A DNA stretch of 64,000 nt from Gillisia xinjiangensis (GTDB lineage Bacteria > Bacteroidota > Bacteroidia > Flavobacteriales > Flavobacteriaceae): positions 1 through 64,000 of the forward strand of contig NZ_JBKAHK010000001.1 in NCBI RefSeq assembly GCF_046298265.1, given 5' to 3'. Below the pieces are notes generated by a model. The model saw nothing but the letters and a program-made list of their open reading frames with translations. It did no database searches and had not been told where the DNA came from. Positions 11,901 through 18,744 of this stretch are shown here, piece after piece (positions within the stretch are counted from its first letter, which is position 1; every line of letters begins with the position of its first letter). The position numbers and the translations under genes are program-made.

Positions 11901-13232
11901 GGCAGCACCGGAGTTTTAAATGCTGGTGAAGGATATACCATGAAAGGAACTTCGGGTACTGCCGCGATAGAAGATCGTCAAAATTATGTATACAAAGGAA
12001 AACCTAATAATGGAGTAATCAATTTGACCATTGCCTCAGGGCAAAACTATTTGCTGGGGAATCCTTATCCATCGTCTATAGATATTAATGAATTTATCAT
12101 GGACAATCTAAAAGATGTTGCCGGAGGTAGAAATACAGGTAACGTATTTAATGGTACAGTATATTTCTGGAACCATTTTGCAGGTGGGAATACCCATATT
12201 TTACTTGAATATATTGGAGGCTATGCGGCCCGGAATCTTTTAGGCGGAGTTCCTGCGATTTCCAATGATTCCCGGGTTAATGCAAATGACGAAAAAGGAA
12301 GTAAAATCCCGGGAAGATTCATTCCTGTTGCTCAGGGCTTTTTCATCAATTCCTCACTGGAAACCGAAACTGCCGGAAGCATTACCGTGGATGGTGGAAT
12401 GGTAGTTTTTCGAAACAGTCAGCGTGCATTTGTAAGGGAATCCAAAACAAATACAGGAAATTCGGTTTTTCTTCGTCCTGAAGAGAACACCAAGGAAGTT
12501 GAAAAAACTGATACAAGAGCTAAGATCAGGCTCGACTTTAGATCCCCAATGGGATATCACAGGCAAATTCTTGTGGGCGTAGATCCAAATGCATCCGATG
12601 GTTTTGACCTTGGTTATGATGCCGCTTTAAATGACAATAATTTAGAGGACATGTTCTGGATGATTGACGAAAAGAAATATGTTATTCAGGGAGTATCAAA
12701 TTTTGATCCGATTCAAGTATTTAAACTGGGTGTGAAAATAGCCGAAGAAGGTGAACTATTGATAAAAATCAATCAACTTGAAAACATTTCTGAAGAAGTT
12801 AATATTTACCTTAAAGATAAAACCGAAAGTACCTACCATAACCTTAGAGAATCCGATTTTAAATTGATTTTGGAGAAAGGGGAAATAACTGAACGTTTTG
12901 AAATTGTATTTCAAAAAGAAAAAGATTCGAAACCGGATCCAAAGCCAATTGAAGAACCCAATCCAGATTTCCCTGAAACACTTCCTCCGGGAATCATCGA
13001 TGTGATCTTTGCAGAAAATGAACACAAGCTTATGGTATTAAATCCTTTTGAGATGAATATAAAAAAGGTAGAAATATATAATATGCTTGGACAAAAAATA
13101 GAATCTTTCACCTCAAACTCCAGTCAAAAGGAAATGATAGTAGCGGTAAGGGAGCACCCGGCTGCGATATATGTGGTTAAAGTATATGCAGTTGAGGGTA
13201 TGGTTTCCAAAAACATTCTTTTAATGAGATAG
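5955..13232 (+). CDS. Giant T9SS-secreted PKD-like/SprB-repeat/LamG adhesin-like protein (2,425 aa)
   Basis: The N-terminus has a hydrophobic export signal (VKAILVVITFLGFTNLIL at about residues 8-25). Next come a first beta-domain (75-170) and six consecutive PKD-like repeats of 91 residues each (about 174-718; motifs TGTTYKW, TATNT, VTPVANNCEGTPQTFTITVNP). SprB-type repeats follow (about 718-1035), then a Cys-bearing PKD-like stretch (1035-1285), further SprB repeats (1290-1440), an Ig-like domain (1450-1530), a LamG-3-like domain (about 1535-1695) and the conserved NYNYWSSPV region. A short KPDPKP linker and a T9SS type A sorting domain (about 2347-2425) complete it. T9SS cargo crosses the outer membrane and loses this tail. 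The PKD-like block is absent from the visible part of the upstream paralog, whereas the C-terminal half matches it closely. An adhesion or gliding role is inferred from the domain family. Confidence 0.9.
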   Translation: MGKITPRVKAILVVITFLGFTNLILSENSIRLENFIEKKVFPKEITIVPAIETSLSEVAETESYKATNKFYEDGKADFAKPVITLASSNVSVCENTITASLNYTSTNEPNTYSINYHDPAFTDVTNATLYAGSIPLVFPQNLAPGTYTAVLAVSNSTHTSDLVNFTVTIKPYPIVNSIENQSVCRNNTIPTIQFSGNVDGAIYQWTNDNTAIGLAASGTGDILSFTATNNSSSIISSQITVTPSGNDCESVPTSFTITVYPEPTVTKPGNLIACNNASVSAINFTGSSVSGTTYKWVNNNLSIGLADSGTGNIPSFTATNTTAAPVTAQVTVTPVANNCEGTPQTFTITVNPTPVVNNTANIVACNNTSISEIAFGGSSVAGTTYKWTNSNSSIGIPTTGSGNIPAFTAINTSNSPVTSNITVTPVANNCEGTPQTFTITVNPTPAVTKPADIMVCDKGTVAATEFSGSSISGTSYNWVNDNLAIGLTGSGTGNIPSFIATNTTTAPITANITVIPVANNCEGTPQIFTITVNPTATVNKPENIVACKSEIISGITFSGSSVTGTTYKWINDNTSIGLAATGNGNILSFAATNTTNSPLTSNLKVTPVANGCEGTPQVFTITVNPETTVNSQDDIFACNEESLPTTVFSGSQVNGTVYNWTNNNTSIGLPASGTGDLPPFIATNNTNEILVAKITLTPEANGCAGVSTEFDIIIYPSIFISAPEITVTPVGCNGESDGVITIGQVYGGNGTYLFSIDAENFGSLKTFTGLAEGYHTIYIKDTQRCSFETEIYVGQPDALAMLDPGSTPTTCFGASDGTVTAGTVTGGNGDYLYSVDNTNYVTTTTFTGLPAGTHTIFVMDSQACSLQKTVTITEPDVLKGSLSKTDVNCFGASTGEIKITNPSGGSGQFQYRINEGLWQGTGNFSGLSAGNYKVSIRDKNNPTCIIVLSEAYQISQPAEALAATVTTTRTTVYGTATGSATANPTGGSPGYIYEWKKAGQTTQITKTATNLSAGIYELIVTDSKGCKLTSQVEVIDAIEAFILTRSTCEIEDNIDAIRTFYYSVEDGTAMGGVGPYTYSWDFGVDAINQFRSGIGEFWVDYSTIGNKIITLTVTDSTGATYITTQEQYIGKCYNPCGKSSNIEFDPNNIYIGYSNGTRMETTSPDYCNDNIPKYIFIQVDKSANIYNPYIELGFIISNDISEVSNHYYVNGCRSGDDIDEDQTVNQPFRVGGFIKLTLDPIIISCGDNLNIDTFYTTWTNVSKKECGANNNKFCFSTNEPVFVPTELRAEATPTPILCKGDLTGTITVKASGGFAPYSYKLTESSVSQSQNLFVNLAAGDYTIFVEDAAGKKTTTAATVLEPATSISGTVVATAPLCYGETGEATVTPTGGTPFTSGDKYQYLWNDANQQTTATATGLTAGNYTVTVIDANGCQILESITITEPQQLTQATAGPDQSFNCGFRSTILAANTPLTGEGTWTIISSNGGTIAEPNNPASAFTANAGLHTLRWTIAHADGSCANYDEVNITFEDACSTLDFDGVDDYVYFDNHYGLTTGSFTLEAWVKPNSLGGVKTILSKRNSQNLGEGGYDLIINNGAPTFRWGNSSVSTSSKLATDRWYHIAVIYKDSNVQLYVDGIRVGSGSATNPTSVDYPFLIGAMHKPGPQDKPQNLFNGWIEEVRIWNSAINEEQLRFLMNQRVVLNSAPLRGTVLPLDVPGTLAWTNLQGYYRMTGNTVSNGMTAAQSDNKVDGELRNIETTQQNTAPLPYTSNSAGTWSDDTIWLRPEVWDAPNSLGINGEPIDWNIARISHDIKSGGKNLTLLGLLSETGKLEMANPNEALDENNAGQGLFITHYLKLDGVIDLVGESQLVQTDINPKQTISSTLDEASSGYIKRDQQGTSNSFNYNYWSSPVSLQGAANNSTYTIKGVMKDGTNSANATHTDLSFGAWHEYADGPKSNPRKISNYWLYKFRGTANVYSEWKHIGSTGVLNAGEGYTMKGTSGTAAIEDRQNYVYKGKPNNGVINLTIASGQNYLLGNPYPSSIDINEFIMDNLKDVAGGRNTGNVFNGTVYFWNHFAGGNTHILLEYIGGYAARNLLGGVPAISNDSRVNANDEKGSKIPGRFIPVAQGFFINSSLETETAGSITVDGGMVVFRNSQRAFVRESKTNTGNSVFLRPEENTKEVEKTDTRAKIRLDFRSPMGYHRQILVGVDPNASDGFDLGYDAALNDNNLEDMFWMIDEKKYVIQGVSNFDPIQVFKLGVKIAEEGELLIKINQLENISEEVNIYLKDKTESTYHNLRESDFKLILEKGEITERFEIVFQKEKDSKPDPKPIEEPNPDFPETLPPGIIDVIFAENEHKLMVLNPFEMNIKKVEIYNMLGQKIESFTSNSSQKEMIVAVREHPAAIYVVKVYAVEGMVSKNILLMR
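6474..8110 (+). repeat. Six tandem 273-bp PKD-like repeats inside the second adhesin gene
   Basis: Six in-frame units of 91 codons follow each other without gaps. Each contains a Cys near the start, GTxYxW, GTGNIPSFxATNT and a VTPxxNxCEGTP motif. Units 2-5 are most alike and units 1 and 6 are more diverged, as expected when a block expands from the centre. Confidence 0.85.
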
Positions 13233-13247
13233 GAAAGGTTGGATTGC

Positions 13248-13285
13248 AAAAAAACCTGAAAGTTCTTCAACTTCCAGGTTTTTTT
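13248..13285 (+). terminator. Rho-independent terminator of the second adhesin gene
   Basis: A 17-bp inverted repeat with one mismatch (AAAAAAACCTGAAAGTT / AACTTCCAGGTTTTTTT), with a 4-nt loop and a T7 tract, starts 15 bp after the stop codon. Confidence 0.85.
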
Positions 13286-13321
13286 ATATCAAAATCAGGT
13301 AAAGCAGATTGGATTTAAAAT

Positions 13322-13822
13322 TCATCCATACTTCTTCTCTCCCTGATTATTTTCCACTTCAATATCTTCGTAAATATTTAATCCAAAACCCTCAATTTCC
13401 TGCAGAATAAGTTGGATTGAATGTTTTTGAAATAAAAGCATTTCGCGAATACCCCCTAGACTTATTTTGGATAATAAATTTTGATATAATCCAATACTTT
13501 GTTTTTCTCTGCGGTAACATTCCTTAATGATTCCGTCCTTCTCTATTCGAAATACAGGAAGAATAGGTCGCTCAATATTTTTCCAATCGCGTTTGGATAT
13601 ATTTTCTCGGTGCCCCTCTATGTTGTTTTGATTTTCGAGGAAATCAATTTCCAGTTTTATCCTCTTACAAAACGACTTTTTTTGATGAGCCACTTTACCT
13701 AAGAAATTACGAAAAATCAATCTTTTACAATGCCTTGAGGCATTGGAATAAATTCTGAAATCATGGTAATTCCTTTCCAAAATTGAATAAAGCAGGCTTA
13801 TGGTTTTTTCTAAATGTCGCAT
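13322..13822 (-). CDS. Putative PA2169/DUF2383-like four-helix-bundle protein
   Basis: This is a 166-residue, highly charged, apparently all-helical cytoplasmic protein without signal peptide or membrane segment. The pattern of long amphipathic helices (LEKTISLLYSILERNYHDF near the N-terminus, AHQKKSFCKRIKLEID, then YRREKQSIGLYQNLL and a last helix RxMLLFQKHSIQLILQEIEG) resembles the PA2169 (DUF2383) ferritin-like bundles, often stress-associated and without a firmly assigned reaction. I do not see a clear set of ferritin iron ligands. The family call is by pattern only. It stands alone, convergent with the second adhesin gene, so it is probably monocistronic. Confidence 0.55.
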   Translation of the reverse strand: MRHLEKTISLLYSILERNYHDFRIYSNASRHCKRLIFRNFLGKVAHQKKSFCKRIKLEIDFLENQNNIEGHRENISKRDWKNIERPILPVFRIEKDGIIKECYRREKQSIGLYQNLLSKISLGGIREMLLFQKHSIQLILQEIEGFGLNIYEDIEVENNQGEKKYG

Positions 13823-14115
13823 TTTGTGGAGTTTAATCTTTAATTCAATTTAAGAATTAAACGCTCTAAAAACTTGCCAATTAACTTATTTAACGCCACA
13901 CAAGATGGGCCGAAGGTATTCTAAGGATCGTAATTTTCTTAAATCTCAGTAGGAATAGTAAGTGAAATGAAAAATATAACCATTAATTATATTAACAATG
14001 TATTAAGAACCGTTTAATCAAAGTTATTTTGGCTTAATTTTTTGCCGAAAACCTCAGGGGAATTTTGAATAAATATTTCTTAAAATGAATTTGATATCTC
14101 TTATTGCAGCTTAAA

Positions 14116-14745
14116 TTATCCTTTATATTTCATTGGAAGGTAAACCACCTTTTTTGTTTCAAAAAATTCTTCCTCAAGGTAATCTTTCAAAGGATAAATT
14201 ACCGCAGATTTATACGGCTCTAATTCTTCCGATAAATCTCCCCCTTTGAGATATAAAATTCCGTTTTTGAGCTCGTGATTGCTTTTTTTGGCGATCTTTC
14301 CTTTCACCCAATGCACAAAAGTTGGCATCGCGGCTACCGCCCTACTAACAATAAAATCGTAATTACCCTTGATCTCTTCTACACGTGCGTTGGTGGTTTT
14401 TACATTTGTTAGCTGCAAACCTTCCACGACCTCATCCACAACCTTAATTTTTTTCCCGATAGAATCTACCAAATGAAAATTGGTTTCCGGAAAAAGAATT
14501 GCCAGGGGAATTCCTGGAAACCCTCCACCGGTTCCTACGTCTAAAATTTGGGCATCTGGCAAGAACTTAATTACTTTTGCTATTCCCAATGAATGAATCA
14601 CGTGGCGTAAATAAAGTTCATCTATATCCTTTCGGGAAACCACATTTATTTTTAGATTCCAGTCTTCATATAATTCCTGCAGCTTGCTGAATTGTTCAGT
14701 TTGAACTTCAGTTAAATGAGGGAAATATTTTGTTATAAGCTCCAC
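14116..14745 (-). CDS. rsmG: 16S rRNA (guanine527-N7)-methyltransferase RsmG
   Basis: The 209-residue length and order match RsmG (GidB). The SAM-binding motif LDVGTGGGFPGIPLAI lies about residues 57-72, followed by the family segment FHLVDSIGKKIKVVDE. The enzyme methylates N7 of G527 in 16S rRNA in the cytoplasm, and its loss is known in other bacteria to give low-level streptomycin resistance. The start is a GTG at 14743-14745, the first in-frame start codon before MELITKYFP; a TAnnTTTG-type -7 box lies just upstream at 14763-14770. It is transcribed divergently from the desaturase gene. Confidence 0.93.
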   Translation of the reverse strand: MELITKYFPHLTEVQTEQFSKLQELYEDWNLKINVVSRKDIDELYLRHVIHSLGIAKVIKFLPDAQILDVGTGGGFPGIPLAILFPETNFHLVDSIGKKIKVVDEVVEGLQLTNVKTTNARVEEIKGNYDFIVSRAVAAMPTFVHWVKGKIAKKSNHELKNGILYLKGGDLSEELEPYKSAVIYPLKDYLEEEFFETKKVVYLPMKYKG

Positions 14746-14762
14746 GTTTTTCTATTTTGCTG

Positions 14763-14770
14763 CAAAAGTA
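14763..14770 (-). promoter_or_regulatory. -7 box (TACTTTTG) for rsmG
   Basis: It matches the Bacteroidota -7 consensus TAnnTTTG, read on the minus strand 18 bp upstream of the rsmG GTG. No convincing -33 TTTG is visible at the expected distance. Confidence 0.5.
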
Positions 14771-14799
14771 ATGAAAATACAACGTTAATTTCTCCGTAT

Positions 14800-14832
14800 T
14801 TTGGTATCGGCACAATTAATGTTTTATCTTTG
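14800..14832 (+). promoter_or_regulatory. Bacteroidota promoter of the desaturase gene
   Basis: TTTG at 14800-14803 (-33) and TATCTTTG at 14825-14832 (-7, TAnnTTTG) are separated by 21 bp. The ATG at 14852 follows at the right distance. This shows that the in-frame TTG at 14801 is promoter and not a start codon. Confidence 0.75.
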
Positions 14833-14851
14833 TGAAATTCAAATTTATTTT

Positions 14852-15958
14852 ATGTCTACGAATCAGGAAACCGTTCGCTTTTCAAGAATTGACTCAGTAA
14901 AGTTTTTCCGAACGCTTAATAAGCGAGTAAATGCTTATTTTAACGATAACAACATTTCCAAAGCTGGAAACTGGAAATTACATCTCAAAACCATTGTGAT
15001 GTTCTCCCTTTTTCTGGTACCCTACTTTTTAATTCTTAGCCTGGATATTTCACAATGGTGGCTGCTATTGCTAACTATAGTTATGGGCGCGGGTATGGCC
15101 GGAGTTGGAATGAATGTGATGCATGATGGTAATCATGGTTCATATTCATCTAAAAAATGGGTCAATAACCTCATGGGAGGGACTATTTACATACTCGCCG
15201 GAAACGTATATAACTGGCAGGTTCAGCACAATGTTTTGCACCATACCTACACCAATATTCATGGGCACGACGAAGATCTGGATGCCGGAAGAATCATCCG
15301 ATTTTCTGAACACGCCGAATGGTCAAAATTTCATAGATTTCAGCATTATTACTCGGTGTTTTTATATGGCCTACTTACCTTTAACTGGGCGCTTACCACC
15401 GATTTTAAACAAACAAAAAGCTATTTATCGAGAAAGCTGTCTTACGGCAAATTGCCTTCTCCCGTAAAACAATGGAGTATCATTGCTGTCACCAAAATGA
15501 TCTATCTTTCTATATGGATTGTAATCCCTATGCTTCTTATGTCCATAGCCTGGTGGAAGATCCTTATTGGTTTTTTTATAATGCACTATACGGCAGGCCT
15601 TATTCTAAGTATTGTATTTCAGTTAGCGCACGTAGTCAAGAAAACCCAAATGCCTATTCCTGATGAAACCGGATCCATGAAAAATACCTGGGCCATACAT
15701 CAACTTTACACTACCGTTAATTTTGCAACCAAAAATAAAATAGTTAATTGGTTTACCGGCGGACTAAACCACCAGGTTGAACATCATATTTTTCCGAATA
15801 TAAGCCATATTCACTACACTAAAATCGCCAAAATAGTTAAAGAAACCGCTGCAGAATGTAATTTACCTTACAACGAATACAGAACTACGCGCGCAGCAAT
15901 TATCGCTCATTTCAGGCATTTAAAAGAAATGGGATCAAAACCTGCAATTTCTGCTTAA
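14852..15958 (+). CDS. Membrane fatty acid desaturase (front-end type, no cytochrome b5 domain)
   Basis: This is a di-iron integral-membrane acyl desaturase. From the ATG at 14852 (MSTNQETVRF, 368 aa) the three histidine boxes are H91-DGNH-G, H126-NVLHH (to H131) and QVEHH with H307, H311 and H312. The QxxHH third box is typical of delta-5/delta-6 front-end and linoleoyl-CoA desaturase families. Hydrophobic segments near residues 45-80 and 185-245 fit the usual hairpins. A fused cytochrome b5 domain is absent, so electrons must come from a separate donor. It probably adjusts membrane fluidity; substrate and regiochemistry cannot be read from sequence. The start was chosen because a complete promoter occupies the longer frame. 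The aminotransferase gene follows after 26 bp and may be cotranscribed. Confidence 0.9.
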   Translation: MSTNQETVRFSRIDSVKFFRTLNKRVNAYFNDNNISKAGNWKLHLKTIVMFSLFLVPYFLILSLDISQWWLLLLTIVMGAGMAGVGMNVMHDGNHGSYSSKKWVNNLMGGTIYILAGNVYNWQVQHNVLHHTYTNIHGHDEDLDAGRIIRFSEHAEWSKFHRFQHYYSVFLYGLLTFNWALTTDFKQTKSYLSRKLSYGKLPSPVKQWSIIAVTKMIYLSIWIVIPMLLMSIAWWKILIGFFIMHYTAGLILSIVFQLAHVVKKTQMPIPDETGSMKNTWAIHQLYTTVNFATKNKIVNWFTGGLNHQVEHHIFPNISHIHYTKIAKIVKETAAECNLPYNEYRTTRAAIIAHFRHLKEMGSKPAISA

Positions 15959-15984
15959 AAAATATTTAAAATCAACCGAATTCC

Positions 15985-17178
15985 ATGCAAAAAAAATTAT
16001 CCGACAGAATCAATAACATGACAACCTCACAAACTTTGGCAATGGCAGCCAAAACCCGTGAGTTAAAAGAAGAAGGAAAAGATATTATAGGCTTAAGCCT
16101 TGGAGAACCGGATTTTAACACCCCTGACTTCATAAAAGAAGCCGCAATACAGGCAATTAATGATAATTACAATTCCTATTCCCCGGTGGACGGTTATGTG
16201 GAATTGAAGGATGCCGTAATCACCAAGTTTAAACGGGATAACGGCCTTAGCTATAACCGCGCTCAAATTGTGGTCTCTACCGGAGCCAAACAATCTTTGG
16301 CCAATGCGGCAATGGTAATTTTAAATCCGGGTGATGAAGTGATATTGCCCTGCCCGTACTGGGTAAGCTACGCAGAAATAGTGAAACTTGCAGAGGGAAT
16401 TCCTGTGGAAGTTCCTACAACTGTTGAAAATAATTTTAAGATCACTCCGGCACAACTTGAATCAGCAATCACACCAAAAACCAAAATGGTTTGGTACAGC
16501 TCGCCCTGTAATCCCAGCGGAATGATCTTCAGTAAAGAAGAATTACGTGCCCTGGCGGATGTTTTGGTGAAATATCCAGACATTATTGTAGTGAGCGATG
16601 AAATTTATGAGCATATAAATTTTGTTGGTGAACACGCATCTATGGCACAATTTAAAGATATGTACGATCGTGTGATCACTGTAAACGGGGTTTCCAAGGC
16701 TTTTGCCATGACAGGATGGAGAATAGGATATATCGGGGCACCAGAATATATCGCCCGCGCCTGTAATAAAATGCAGGGCCAGATAACAAGCGGCGCCAAT
16801 TGTATTGCCCAACGCGCAGTAATCACTGCTCTGGAAGCACCCGTTAGTAAGATAAAGCCTATGATCGACACTTTTAAGGAGCGTCGGAAATTGATAATTT
16901 CATTGCTGGATCAAATAGAAGGTTTTAAAACCACAGAACCCGAAGGTGCTTTTTACGTGTTCCCCGACATTTCGTATTTCTTCGGAAAAACAATTAAGGG
17001 CCATCATATAAAAGATGCTACAGATTTTTCCATGTTCTTACTGGAAGTAGCGCTGGTTGCAACTGTAACAGGGGATGCATTTGGAAATCCGGAATGTATC
17101 AGGCTTTCATATGCTGCCAGTGAGCCGCAAATTGAAGAAGCTTTAAAAAGGATAAAAGCAGCTGTTTCTGAAGTTTAA
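15985..17178 (+). CDS. aspC: Pyridoxal-phosphate aminotransferase, aspartate aminotransferase type
   Basis: This 397-residue fold-type I (class I/II) aminotransferase carries the PLP lysine K238 in VNGVSKAFAMTGWRIGY. Family landmarks include SLGEPDFNTPDF near residue 38, SSPCNPSG with the conserved Asn, and SDEIYEHI with the Asp that contacts the pyridine ring. It closely resembles the bacterial I-gamma aspartate aminotransferases that move the amino group between aspartate/glutamate and oxaloacetate/2-oxoglutarate; side activity on aromatic amino acids is possible. It lies 26 bp after the desaturase gene without a terminator between them, and ends at a strong bidirectional terminator shared with trkH. 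Confidence 0.9.
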   Translation: MQKKLSDRINNMTTSQTLAMAAKTRELKEEGKDIIGLSLGEPDFNTPDFIKEAAIQAINDNYNSYSPVDGYVELKDAVITKFKRDNGLSYNRAQIVVSTGAKQSLANAAMVILNPGDEVILPCPYWVSYAEIVKLAEGIPVEVPTTVENNFKITPAQLESAITPKTKMVWYSSPCNPSGMIFSKEELRALADVLVKYPDIIVVSDEIYEHINFVGEHASMAQFKDMYDRVITVNGVSKAFAMTGWRIGYIGAPEYIARACNKMQGQITSGANCIAQRAVITALEAPVSKIKPMIDTFKERRKLIISLLDQIEGFKTTEPEGAFYVFPDISYFFGKTIKGHHIKDATDFSMFLLEVALVATVTGDAFGNPECIRLSYAASEPQIEEALKRIKAAVSEV

Positions 17179-17196
17179 AAATTTCAGAAATGTTTT

Positions 17197-17234
17197 AAAA
17201 AAAATCAGCCAGATAATTCTGGCTGATTTTTTTT
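17197..17234. terminator. Bidirectional terminator between aspC and trkH
   Basis: A perfect 16-bp inverted repeat (AAAAAAAATCAGCCAG with its complement) encloses a 6-nt loop, with A8 and T8 tracts. It lies between convergent stop codons and so can serve both. Confidence 0.9.
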
Positions 17235-17247
17235 GATCAATAAGTGC

Positions 17248-18744
17248 TTATCTGTTTCTCCAAAAGAACGGAGTAAGCAAGATTAATACAGTAAACAATT
17301 CCAACCTTCCAATAAGCATTAAAAATGCCGACCACCATTTTCCCGCATCGGGTAGCCCGTCATAATTATTAACAGGCCCCAAACTTCCTAAAGCAGGCCC
17401 TATATTACCTAGAGAAGAGGCCGCCCCACCAATAGCCGACATAAAATCCATACCCATAAAACCAAAAACCAGAGCACCGGTTATAAATGCGAGCATATAT
17501 AGTATAAAAAATCCAAGGATATTGAATACAATGCCCTGATTTATGGCCTTCCCATTATAACGCACAGGTAAAATTGCATTTGGATGCAAACTTCTTTTAA
17601 ATTCTGACATCCCATTACGTATCATAATTATGTGCCTCATTACTTTTACCCCACCCGCAGTAGACCCTGCCGACCCTCCCAGAAACATAATTCCAAAGAA
17701 AAAAACGGTAAGAAAAGGTGTCCACATGGTATAATCGGCAGAGACAAATCCTGTGGTAGTAATAATTGCCAATACCTGAAATAAGCCATGTCTAAAAGCG
17801 CTTTCTGCCGCTCCCCACACCATAGGATGCTCAATGGAAGATAGGGAAACATCGGCCTGATAATAAATTATCAAAGAAACAACAGCGGTAAAAACTATAA
17901 TAAAGGTGAGGTACCATTTGAACTCATCATCATGAAGCACTTTCTGTATCCTTCCCTTAAAAGCAAAGTAGCTTAAAACAAAATTGGTACCCGCAAGGAA
18001 CATAAATACAATTACTATATATTGAATTAAGGGTTGATCATTCCAAAAAGCCATACTCAAATTTTTGGTGGAAAACCCTCCGGTAGCCATGGTGCTTAAG
18101 GAATGATTTACTGCATCAAACATTCCCATTCCCGCAACCTTCAGTAAAATTGTTTGAGCAACGGTATAAGAGAAATAGATAAGCCAAAGACGTTTAGCGG
18201 TGTCGGTAATTCGCGGCTTCAGTTTATCGGCGTTTGGTCCGGGCGCTTCAGCAGCAAAAAGCTGCATCCCTCCTATTCCAAGTAAGGGAAGTATGGCTAT
18301 AGCCAAAACTATAATACCCATTCCTCCCAGCCAGTGTGTTAAACTGCGCCAGAAAAGAAGGCTTTTGGGTACGCTTTCAATATCGTTTAGGATGGATGCT
18401 CCGGTAGTTGTGTAACCGGACATGGTTTCAAAAAAAGCATTTGTGAATCCGGGAATTGCCTCGCTCATTACATAGGGCAGAGTTCCGCTCAAGGCCATAA
18501 TAATCCAGCCGAAAGTTACAATAATATAACCCTCCCGTTTTTTAAGTTCCTTACTGTGCCCGCGGGTAGTAAACATAAGGAGCGTTCCCAAAAAACAGGT
18601 TAAAAATGCTGCTGAAGAAACCTGCAGTGTAACTCCGTCATCATAAAACCAACTCACAAAAACCGCCGTAAACATAAAGCCTCCATTAAATAAAAGGAGC
18701 AATCCCATAATATGGAGGATAATCTTATAGTTTAATTTAGGCAT
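17248..18744 (-). CDS. trkH: Trk/Ktr-type potassium uptake channel subunit TrkH
   Basis: This polytopic inner-membrane K+ translocating subunit of the SKT superfamily has repeated M1-P-M2 units, with selectivity-filter-like turns such as SGYTTTGAS, TMATGGFST, TTTGFVSADYT and SSLGNIGPALGS. From the ATG at 18742-18744 it has 498 residues; a longer in-frame extension is unlikely because this ATG overlaps the trkA stop by one base (TAATG), which indicates translational coupling. It works with TrkA, whose RCK domains gate the channel with nucleotides. The many hydrophobic segments cover nearly the whole length. Confidence 0.93.
   Translation of the reverse strand: MPKLNYKIILHIMGLLLLFNGGFMFTAVFVSWFYDDGVTLQVSSAAFLTCFLGTLLMFTTRGHSKELKKREGYIIVTFGWIIMALSGTLPYVMSEAIPGFTNAFFETMSGYTTTGASILNDIESVPKSLLFWRSLTHWLGGMGIIVLAIAILPLLGIGGMQLFAAEAPGPNADKLKPRITDTAKRLWLIYFSYTVAQTILLKVAGMGMFDAVNHSLSTMATGGFSTKNLSMAFWNDQPLIQYIVIVFMFLAGTNFVLSYFAFKGRIQKVLHDDEFKWYLTFIIVFTAVVSLIIYYQADVSLSSIEHPMVWGAAESAFRHGLFQVLAIITTTGFVSADYTMWTPFLTVFFFGIMFLGGSAGSTAGGVKVMRHIIMIRNGMSEFKRSLHPNAILPVRYNGKAINQGIVFNILGFFILYMLAFITGALVFGFMGMDFMSAIGGAASSLGNIGPALGSLGPVNNYDGLPDAGKWWSAFLMLIGRLELFTVLILLTPFFWRNR

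Noticed and set aside
14801..14851. Upstream TTG-initiated extension of the desaturase
   Set aside because: The stretch contains a complete -33/-7 promoter, so it should not be translated.
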